Positions 58,112 to 64,000 of a DNA stretch of 64,000 nt are shown here, piece after piece. Below the pieces are notes generated by a model. It was not told the origin of the DNA. It made no database searches and was given only the letters and a program-made list of their open reading frames with translations. Where the stretch lies: NCBI RefSeq assembly GCF_027912455.1, contig NZ_CP115446.1, forward strand, positions 2,906,532 to 2,970,531. The letters run 5' to 3'. A program made the translations under genes and the position numbers. This DNA is from Aurantiacibacter sp. MUD61. Its GTDB lineage: Bacteria > Pseudomonadota > Alphaproteobacteria > Sphingomonadales > Sphingomonadaceae. Every line of letters begins with the position of its first letter. The first letter of the stretch is position 1.

Positions 58112-58506
58112 CAGAACACCTCCGCAAGCACTTCGCCGCCGACATTGTCGTTGCGCGCTTCGATATCCGAAAGCACGCCCTTCGGCGTCGAGACGATGGT
58201 GATGCCCAGGCCATTGCGCACGGTCGGAAGTTCTTTCGAACCCGAATAGACGCGGCGGCCAGGCTTGGAGACGCGGGCGATGTGCTTGATTGCAGGCTCG
58301 CCCTCGAAATACTTCAGTTCAATCCGCAGTGCGGGGTGCTTGCCCGAAGCATCTTCGCTGTAGCCACGGATGTAGCCTTCGCGCTGGAGCACTTCGAGAA
58401 CGTTTGCACGCAGCTTGCTGGCGGGCGAGAGGACGGAGTCCTTCTTTGCCTGCTGGCCGTTGCGGATACGGGTGAGCATATCACCCAGGGGATCGGTCAT
58501 AGCCAT
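58111..58506 (-). CDS. rpsH: Small ribosomal subunit protein uS8
   Basis: 131 residues with [18 protein letters not shown] at the front and the rRNA-binding [26 protein letters not shown] at the end. It binds helix 21 of 16S rRNA; in other bacteria S8 represses the spc operon by binding its mRNA. No obvious S8 target hairpin was found here. Confidence 0.98.
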   Translation of the reverse strand: MAMTDPLGDMLTRIRNGQQAKKDSVLSPASKLRANVLEVLQREGYIRGYSEDASGKHPALRIELKYFEGEPAIKHIARVSKPGRRVYSGSKELPTVRNGLGITIVSTPKGVLSDIEARNDNVGGEVLAEVF

Positions 58507-58517
58507 TGTCTAATTCC

Positions 58518-58823
58518 TCACCAGCTCGACTTGGTCACACCCGGGATCAGGCCCTTGTTGGCCAGATCGCGGAGCTCGATGCGGTTAAGCCCGAACTTGC
58601 GGTAATAGCCGCGCGGACGGCCGGTGGTGTTGCAGCGGTTGCGAACGCGCGTCGGGTTCGCATTGCGGGGCAGTTCAGCCATCTTCAGGCGCGCGATCAG
58701 ACGCTCGGAATCGTCAAGCGACTCATCGTCTGCGATTGCCTTCAGCTTGGCATATTTGCCAGCATACTTCTTGACGAGAGCCTTACGCTTCTCGTTCTTG
58801 TTGATGGAACTCAGTTTCGCCAT
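58518..58823 (-). CDS. rpsN: Small ribosomal subunit protein uS14 (zinc-free type)
   Basis: 101 residues. It lacks the CXXC...CXXC zinc motif; instead it has [37 protein letters not shown] sequence (split) with a single Cys. The start at 58823 is chosen because the S14 family begins [13 protein letters not shown] there; the longer frame is a shadow of the rplE end. Confidence 0.97.
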   Translation of the reverse strand: MAKLSSINKNEKRKALVKKYAGKYAKLKAIADDESLDDSERLIARLKMAELPRNANPTRVRNRCNTTGRPRGYYRKFGLNRIELRDLANKGLIPGVTKSSW

Positions 58824-58848
58824 TGGACTTAAGCTCTCCTGCAGCGGC

Positions 58849-59430
58849 TTACGCCGCTTCCTTTTCTTCATCGGCCTTTTCAGCCGGGAACGGGAAACCG
58901 AAGAGACGCAGCAGTTCGCGTGCTTCTTCATCGGTCTTGGCGGTGGTGGTGACGATCACGTCCATGCCACGCACCGTGTCGATCTGGTCGTAGCTGATCT
59001 CCGGAAAGATGATCTGCTCCTTGATGCCCATGGCGTAATTGCCATTGCCATCAAACGACTTTGCATTGAGACCACGGAAGTCGCGAATACGCGGCATTGC
59101 GATGGTCACAAGACGGTCCAGGAATTCATACATGCGGTCACGGCGCAGGTTCACCTTGCAACCGATCGGCATGCCGTCGCGCAGCTTGAACTGGGCGATC
59201 GACTTCTTGGCCTTGGTGATCACCGGCTTCTGACCAGCAATCTTTTCCATTTCCGCAGCAGCAGTCTGGACTTTCTTCTTGTCCTGGCTGGCTTCACCCA
59301 CCCCCATGTTGAGCGTGATCTTTTCCAGCTTCGGAACTTCAAGGCGGTTCTTGTAACCGAACTTGTCGGTCATCGCCTTGACGATTTCGTCGTTATACTT
59401 CTGCTTCAGGCGAGGCGTGTAATCAGCCAT
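58849..59430 (-). CDS. rplE: Large ribosomal subunit protein uL5
   Basis: 193 residues: [41 protein letters not shown] and [27 protein letters not shown], the usual uL5 pattern for 5S rRNA binding and bridge to the small subunit. The start overlaps the rplX stop by eight bases. Confidence 0.98.
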   Translation of the reverse strand: MADYTPRLKQKYNDEIVKAMTDKFGYKNRLEVPKLEKITLNMGVGEASQDKKKVQTAAAEMEKIAGQKPVITKAKKSIAQFKLRDGMPIGCKVNLRRDRMYEFLDRLVTIAMPRIRDFRGLNAKSFDGNGNYAMGIKEQIIFPEISYDQIDTVRGMDVIVTTTAKTDEEARELLRLFGFPFPAEKADEEKEAA

Positions 59431-59743
59431 CGATATTCTCCCCGGACTTCACAGCAACGCGCACCTTCTTGCCGTCCTTTTCTTCGAAACGGACGCGGGT
59501 GGGCTTGCCATCCTTAGGATCAGCAATCGCAACCTTGGCGATGTGCAGCGGAGCGGGAATGCGATCGATGCCACCCTGGGGGTTGGCCTGGCTCGGCTTG
59601 CGGTGGCGGGTCATCACATTGACGCCTTCCACGAGAACCTTGCCTTCTTTCGGCATGACCTGCTGGACGGTGCCGGTGACACCCTTGTCCTTGCCGGACA
59701 GCACGACGACCGTATCGCCTTTCTTGATCTTAGCGGACGCCAT
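59423..59743 (-). CDS. rplX: Large ribosomal subunit protein uL24
   Basis: 106 residues with a KOW motif, [20 protein letters not shown], and the typical [18 protein letters not shown] loop. It starts 23S rRNA folding. The ATG at 59743 overlaps the rplN stop (TGATG); a GTG lies just before it. Confidence 0.97.
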   Translation of the reverse strand: MASAKIKKGDTVVVLSGKDKGVTGTVQQVMPKEGKVLVEGVNVMTRHRKPSQANPQGGIDRIPAPLHIAKVAIADPKDGKPTRVRFEEKDGKKVRVAVKSGENIDG

Positions 59744-60111
59744 CACAGCACCTCCGGAGCAAGCGAGATGATCTTCATGAAGCCCTTGCCGCGCAGTTCA
59801 CGCACGACCGGGCCAAAAATACGAGTGCCGATCGGCTCCTCGGTCTTGTTCACGAGGACAGCAGCATTGCTGTCAAAACGGATCACGCTGCCGTCAGGAC
59901 GACGAACGTCCTTGCGGGTGCGCACGATCACCGCGCGGTGAACGTCACCCTTTTTGACACGGGCGCGTGGCTGGGCTTCCTTCACGGAAACCACGATCAC
60001 GTCCCCGACACTCGCAGTACGACGCTTCGAGCCACCCAGCACTTTGATGCACTGGACGCGCTTGGCGCCGCTGTTGTCTGCGACGTCGAGATTGGATTGC
60101 ATCTGGATCAT
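59743..60111 (-). CDS. rplN: Large ribosomal subunit protein uL14
   Basis: 122 residues: [33 protein letters not shown] and [21 protein letters not shown]. It lies at the subunit interface, next to uL19. First gene after an 89-base gap behind rpsQ. Confidence 0.98.
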   Translation of the reverse strand: MIQMQSNLDVADNSGAKRVQCIKVLGGSKRRTASVGDVIVVSVKEAQPRARVKKGDVHRAVIVRTRKDVRRPDGSVIRFDSNAAVLVNKTEEPIGTRIFGPVVRELRGKGFMKIISLAPEVL

Positions 60112-60200
60112 TGATCCGGTTCCTTCTCATTGGCTTGCCAGAACCAGTCTGGCAGTTCCTAACGTCTGCTTCCCGCTGATGCGGAAAGCGAATTGCTAAC

Positions 60201-60575
60201 TCAGGCCTCGGCGTCCTCGGTGGTCGCTTCTTCCTTCTTCGCCTTGGCAGGCTTCTGCGGAGCTTTCTTCTCCTCAGGAGCGCCGGTCGGCGTTGCTTCG
60301 GCTACGTCGAGGTCGGCGGCAATGGCCTGACCCTTGCTGGCGACGAGACGGTCCTTCACCGTCCAGGTCTTCGTCTTGGAGATCGGTTTGGTCTCCTCGA
60401 TACGAACCTTGTCACCAACGACGTACTCGTTCTTCTCGTCGTGCGCGTGATACTTCTTCGAACGCTTGATGATCTTCCCGTAAAGCGGGTGCTTCACGCG
60501 GCGTTCGACCAGCACGGTCACGGTCTTGTCGGTCTTGTCGGAGGAGACAATACCGGTCAGGATACGCTTCGGCAT
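60201..60575 (-). CDS. rpsQ: Small ribosomal subunit protein uS17 with C-terminal tail
   Basis: 124 residues; about 85 are usual. The core is [41 protein letters not shown] and [18 protein letters not shown]. The last 40 residues are a low-complexity Ala/Lys/Glu/Pro tail ([20 protein letters not shown]). It is likely a lineage extension exposed to solvent. Confidence 0.96.
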   Translation of the reverse strand: MPKRILTGIVSSDKTDKTVTVLVERRVKHPLYGKIIKRSKKYHAHDEKNEYVVGDKVRIEETKPISKTKTWTVKDRLVASKGQAIAADLDVAEATPTGAPEEKKAPQKPAKAKKEEATTEDAEA

Positions 60576-60585
60576 CGTAAGCTCC

Positions 60586-60804
60586 TTAAGCCTTTGCTGC
60601 TTCGCGGGCGCGTTCGCCCTGAAGCGTCTTTATCTGCGCGATCTGGCGGCGGACTTCCTTCACGCGGGCAGAACCCTCGAGCTGGTTGGTCGCGGCCTGG
60701 AAACGCAGGTTGAACTGCTCTTTCTTGAGCATGACGAGCTGCTCTGCGAGCTGATCGTCAGTCTTCGTGCGAAGGTCTTCCATAGTGGACGTTGTCTTGG
60801 CCAT
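60586..60804 (-). CDS. rpmC: Large ribosomal subunit protein uL29
   Basis: 72 residues, mostly helical: [35 protein letters not shown] pattern (split) and [15 protein letters not shown]. It sits by the exit tunnel where SRP and trigger factor dock. Its start overlaps the rplP stop by one base. Confidence 0.96.
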   Translation of the reverse strand: MAKTTSTMEDLRTKTDDQLAEQLVMLKKEQFNLRFQAATNQLEGSARVKEVRRQIAQIKTLQGERAREAAKA

Positions 60805-61241
60805 TATTTGGTCCCTCCGAGGTGCGAGGTATCACCCAGACGAGCGATAACCTTGGTCTTGATCGGCAGCTTCATCGCAGCGCGGCTGAAGGCTTCGGCG
60901 GCCAGCGGGCCGGGAACGCCATCAAGCTCGAACAATACGCGGCCCGGCTTTACGCGAGCAGCCCAGAATTCGACCGAACCCTTACCTTTACCCTGACGGA
61001 CTTCAGCAGGCTTCTTCGACACCGGAACATCGGGGAACACGCGGATCCACAGACGGCCCTGACGGCGGATGTGGCGCGTGATCGCACGACGTGCAGCTTC
61101 GATCTGACGTGCAGTGATACGCTCCGGCTCCAGGGCCTTGAGGCCATAGGAGCCAAAGTTCAGCTCGGTTCCGCCCTTGGCCTTGCCATGGATCTTGCCC
61201 TTGAAGGCTTTGCGGAACTTGGTTTTCTTCGGTTGCAGCAT
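60804..61241 (-). CDS. rplP: Large ribosomal subunit protein uL16
   Basis: 145 residues: [41 protein letters not shown] and [33 protein letters not shown] segments. uL16 lines the A-site tRNA elbow. One-base overlap with rpmC. Confidence 0.98.
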   Translation of the reverse strand: MLQPKKTKFRKAFKGKIHGKAKGGTELNFGSYGLKALEPERITARQIEAARRAITRHIRRQGRLWIRVFPDVPVSKKPAEVRQGKGKGSVEFWAARVKPGRVLFELDGVPGPLAAEAFSRAAMKLPIKTKVIARLGDTSHLGGTK

Positions 61242-61255
61242 GTTATCTACTCACC

Positions 61256-61951
61256 TCAACGTGCCGGGCGGACGCCGGACGTCTGCGATTCCATCATCAG
61301 GCGGTCCTGCGAGGTCGGATCGTGACCCAGGATTTCACCTTTGAAGACCCACACCTTGATGCCGATGATGCCATAAGCGGTCAGTGCTTCGGCTTCGGCA
61401 TAATCGATGTTGGCGCGCAGGGTGTGCAGCGGCACACGGCCTTCACGGTACTGTTCGACACGGGCGATTTCCGCACCGCCAAGACGGCCGCCACACATGA
61501 TCTTGATGCCTTCAGCACCAAGACGCATGGCCGATTGCATGGCGCGCTTCATCGCGCGGCGGAACGCCACACGGCGAACCAGCTGATCCGCGATGCCCTG
61601 AGCGACGAGCTTGGCGTCGATTTCCGGCTTGCGGATCTCGACGATGTTCAGCTTCACTTCGCTGTCCGTCATCGTGGCGAGCTTGGCGCGCAGCTTTTCA
61701 ATGTCTGCACCCTTCTTGCCGATGATGACGCCGGGACGCGCAGCATAGATCGAAACGCGGCAAAGCTTTGCCGGACGCTCGATCACCACCTTCGAAATCG
61801 CTGCCTGCGGCAGGCTCGTGGTGATGTGCTTGCGGATCTCAATGTCTTCCTTGAGCAGCTTCGCATAGTCGCCACCTTCGGCGTACCAGCGGCTGTCCCA
61901 AGTACGGTTGATCTGCAGGCGCAGGCCAATCGGATTGCTCTTATGACCCAT
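61256..61951 (-). CDS. rpsC: Small ribosomal subunit protein uS3
   Basis: 231 residues with a KH domain ([21 protein letters not shown]) and the C-terminal [22 protein letters not shown] and [12 protein letters not shown]. It forms the mRNA entry channel. Its start overlaps the rplV stop by one base. Confidence 0.98.
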   Translation of the reverse strand: MGHKSNPIGLRLQINRTWDSRWYAEGGDYAKLLKEDIEIRKHITTSLPQAAISKVVIERPAKLCRVSIYAARPGVIIGKKGADIEKLRAKLATMTDSEVKLNIVEIRKPEIDAKLVAQGIADQLVRRVAFRRAMKRAMQSAMRLGAEGIKIMCGGRLGGAEIARVEQYREGRVPLHTLRANIDYAEAEALTAYGIIGIKVWVFKGEILGHDPTSQDRLMMESQTSGVRPAR

Positions 61952-62328
61952 TACGCTTCCTCCTGCTCGCGCACGACGATCCGGAGCCGGCTAAACGGCT
62001 TCAGGATGCGCGTGGACTTGCCACGGCCGCGCGTTGCGAACCGCTTCATCGTGATCGACTTGCCGACGCTGGCTTCAGCGACGACGAGTGCGTCCACGTC
62101 GAGATCGTGGTTGTTTTCTGCATTGGCGATCGCCGATGCGAGAACCTTGCTGGCGTCACGAGCCATGGCACGCTTGCTGAAGGAGAGGATATTCAATGCC
62201 TCTTCTGCCTTCTTGCCGCGGATCAGCGCAGCAACAAGGTTCAGCTTCTGCGCCGAACCACGGATCGTGGTGCCGACAGCCATTGCTTCGTTTTCGCCAA
62301 CGCGACGGGGAGACTTAGCCTTGCCCAT
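61951..62328 (-). CDS. rplV: Large ribosomal subunit protein uL22
   Basis: 125 residues: [44 protein letters not shown] and [21 protein letters not shown], the uL22 pattern with its tunnel-lining hairpin. One-base overlaps with rpsS and rpsC. Confidence 0.97.
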   Translation of the reverse strand: MGKAKSPRRVGENEAMAVGTTIRGSAQKLNLVAALIRGKKAEEALNILSFSKRAMARDASKVLASAIANAENNHDLDVDALVVAEASVGKSITMKRFATRGRGKSTRILKPFSRLRIVVREQEEA

Positions 62329-62603
62329 TATCGCTTACCCTTCTTGTCAGCAGCGTGACCCGGGAATGTGCGCGTGGGCGCAAATTCACCAAGCTTGTGG
62401 CCGACCATTTCCTCGTTGACCGAGACGGGGATGAACTTGTGACCGTTGTAGACGTTGAACGTCAGGCCAACGAAATCCGGCAGGATCGTAGAACGACGCG
62501 ACCAGGTCTTGATCGGCTTCGTGCTGTTTGCTTCCTGCGCGTCCTGCGCCTTCTTCAGCAGGTGAAGATCGACGAACGGACCTTTCCAGACGGAACGTGC
62601 CAT
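62328..62603 (-). CDS. rpsS: Small ribosomal subunit protein uS19
   Basis: 91 residues: [42 protein letters not shown] and [20 protein letters not shown], complete and of normal length. uS19 sits on the 30S head with uS13. Confidence 0.98.
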   Translation of the reverse strand: MARSVWKGPFVDLHLLKKAQDAQEANSTKPIKTWSRRSTILPDFVGLTFNVYNGHKFIPVSVNEEMVGHKLGEFAPTRTFPGHAADKKGKR

Positions 62604-62609
62604 TGTCTC

Positions 62610-63446
62610 TTACCTCTTCTTCTTCGCGTGACGCGACCGGATGATCATCTTGTCGGTCTGCTTGTTCTTACGGGTACGGGCGCCCTTGGTCGGCTTGCCC
62701 CACGGGGTAACCGGATGACGGCCACCGCTGGTGCGGCCTTCACCACCACCGTGCGGGTGGTCGACCGGGTTCTTGGCGACACCACGCGTCAGCGGCTTGA
62801 TGCCCATGTGACGGCGACGACCGGCCTTGCCCAGGTTCTGGTTCTGGTTGTCGGGGTTCGACACGGCGCCAACGGTGCCCATGCAGTCGGAGCGCAGGTA
62901 ACGCTGCTCACCACTGTTCAGGCGCACGATGACCATGCCGCGGTCACGACCGACCAGCTGCACATAGGTGCCTGCCGAACGAGCGATCTGACCACCCTTG
63001 CCCGGCTTCATCTCCACATTGTGGCAGATGGTGCCGACCGGCATCTGACCCAGCAGCATGGCGTTGCCAGGCTTGGTGTCAGTCTTCTCACCAGCGACAA
63101 CCTTGTCACCCGGTGCGAGACGGTTCGGGGCAATGATGTAGGCCAGTTCACCGTCGTCATACTTGATGAGCGCGATGAAAGCGGTGCGGTTGGGATCGTA
63201 TTCGATCCGTTCCACAGTGCCTTCAACGTCCCACTTGCGACGCTTGAAGTCGATGAAGCGGTACTTCTGCTTGTTACCGCCGCCCTTGCCGCGCGAGGTA
63301 ACATGGCCCTTGTTGTTACGGCCACCGGTCTTGGTCTTGCCCTGCGTCAGCGACTTGACCGGGCCACCCTTGTGGAGGCCGGTTTTGTCGACGAGGACCA
63401 GGCCACGACGGGCCGGGCTTGTCGGTTTATAGTTCTTCAGTGCCAT
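62610..63446 (-). CDS. rplB: Large ribosomal subunit protein uL2
   Basis: 278 residues. The N-terminal [20 protein letters not shown] [10 protein letters not shown], the SH3-like [11 protein letters not shown], and the peptidyl-transferase-near loop [21 protein letters not shown] with the conserved His are all present. It helps join the subunits and is close to the catalytic centre. Confidence 0.98.
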   Translation of the reverse strand: MALKNYKPTSPARRGLVLVDKTGLHKGGPVKSLTQGKTKTGGRNNKGHVTSRGKGGGNKQKYRFIDFKRRKWDVEGTVERIEYDPNRTAFIALIKYDDGELAYIIAPNRLAPGDKVVAGEKTDTKPGNAMLLGQMPVGTICHNVEMKPGKGGQIARSAGTYVQLVGRDRGMVIVRLNSGEQRYLRSDCMGTVGAVSNPDNQNQNLGKAGRRRHMGIKPLTRGVAKNPVDHPHGGGEGRTSGGRHPVTPWGKPTKGARTRKNKQTDKMIIRSRHAKKKR

Positions 63447-63450
63447 CGGA

Positions 63451-63762
63451 TCAGCCCACGCCTTCGGTGATGTCGATCGACTGGCCTTCAGCCAGCGTCA
63501 CGATCGCTTTTTTCTGATCGGACCGCTTGTAGGGCTTGCCGCGCCAGCGCTTGGACTTGCCCTTCATGACGATCGTGTTCACGCCGGTAACCTTCACGTC
63601 GAACAGCGCCTCGACCGCATCCTTGATCTGCGGCTTGGTGGCATCGTTCGCGACCTTGAAGACCACGGCATTGTTTTCGCTCAGCAACGTCGCCTTTTCG
63701 GTGATGTGCGGAGCGAGAATGACGTCGTAGTGACGCGCATCGGTTGCTTGCTTCTTAGCCAT
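63451..63762 (-). CDS. rplW: Large ribosomal subunit protein uL23
   Basis: 103 residues beginning [20 protein letters not shown] with [21 protein letters not shown] and [21 protein letters not shown]. It is the docking site for SRP and trigger factor at the tunnel exit. The ATG at 63762 overlaps the end of rplD; the longer frame is its shadow. Confidence 0.97.
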   Translation of the reverse strand: MAKKQATDARHYDVILAPHITEKATLLSENNAVVFKVANDATKPQIKDAVEALFDVKVTGVNTIVMKGKSKRWRGKPYKRSDQKKAIVTLAEGQSIDITEGVG

Positions 63763-64000
63763 TGAAACGCGCCTCCAGCTTTTCGACAGCGTCGGTCGTG
63801 AGGACCAGCGTGTCGTGGTTGAGGATGTCGTAGACGTTCGCACCAACGGCCGGCATAACATTGACGCCCGGCAGGTTACCGGCAGCCTTCTTGAAGCTGT
63901 CCGTCACTGCGTCACCGTCAATCACAAGAACCTTGCCGTTCCAGCCATTCTTGTCGAAGTGGCCTTTGAGCGCCTTGGTCTTGGCATCCTTCACTTCAAG
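63755..64000 (-). CDS. rplD: Large ribosomal subunit protein uL4, C-terminal part
   Basis: The last 81 codons of uL4, open to the window edge. It reads [41 protein letters not shown] and [27 protein letters not shown], the usual C-terminal half. The tunnel loop and start lie beyond the window. The order L4-L23-L2 is the S10-operon order, and rplC and rpsJ should follow outside. Confidence 0.96.
   Translation of the reverse strand, partial: LEVKDAKTKALKGHFDKNGWNGKVLVIDGDAVTDSFKKAAGNLPGVNVMPAVGANVYDILNHDTLVLTTDAVEKLEARFNG

Overview
The window looks like chromosomal DNA of an alphaproteobacterium of the order Sphingomonadales, most likely near Erythrobacter or Altererythrobacter. This is an inference from the GC-rich codon use, the UrcA-family protein, the S5 protein with a long arginine/glycine-rich front extension, the TCA-cycle gene order and several REP-like repeat families. 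I see no rRNA, tRNA, CRISPR array or integrated phage. Most of the window is housekeeping DNA with a short accessory patch at about 9.4-13 kb.

Layout. 1-6.7 kb: the end of a MsrP/YedY-like molybdoenzyme, a DUF1801 protein, a cyclopropane-fatty-acyl synthase-like methyltransferase, a MATE exporter coupled to a secreted protein, a membrane acyltransferase and argG. 6.7-7.6 kb is non-coding and carries a strongly structured RNA candidate with a good terminator. 7.6-10.5 kb: an RlpA-like protein, a 2OG-Fe(II) oxygenase-like protein, a CHRD protein and a terminase-small-subunit-like HTH protein whose reading frame contains two repeat elements. 10.4-10.85 kb is a cluster of three repeat families. 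11.0-12.96 kb is a translationally coupled FRG-domain/DUF262 gene pair of lower GC, the best candidate for an undescribed (possibly anti-phage) system. 13-24.2 kb: uvrA, a CadC-type membrane regulator, UrcA, ThpR, a membrane-anchored GH24 lysozyme, a lipoprotein and an M3 peptidase. 24.2-29.2 kb is a complete cobalamin uptake operon (btuB-btuF-btuC-btuD plus a small gene) behind a cobalamin riboswitch.

29.3-33 kb: a SleB-like wall hydrolase, a small conserved protein and an EAL protein with a degenerate GGDEF domain. 32.8-41.8 kb is the TCA operon mdh, lipoprotein, sucD, sucA, sucB, lpdA, membrane protein, VOC protein, with sucC absent. 41.9-49.8 kb: two serine hydrolases of the class C beta-lactamase family, a PepSY membrane protein, a TRIC-type channel, two tandem paralogous secreted proteins rich in Arg/Asp/Tyr, and a prolyl oligopeptidase.

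49.96-64 kb is the minus-strand S10-spc-alpha ribosomal super-operon from rplD (cut by the window edge) to rplQ, including secY, adk and rpoA. A gene for a secreted SRPBCC-like protein sits between adk and rpsM, followed by two tandem promoter-like sequences in front of rpsM-rpsK-rpoA-rplQ.
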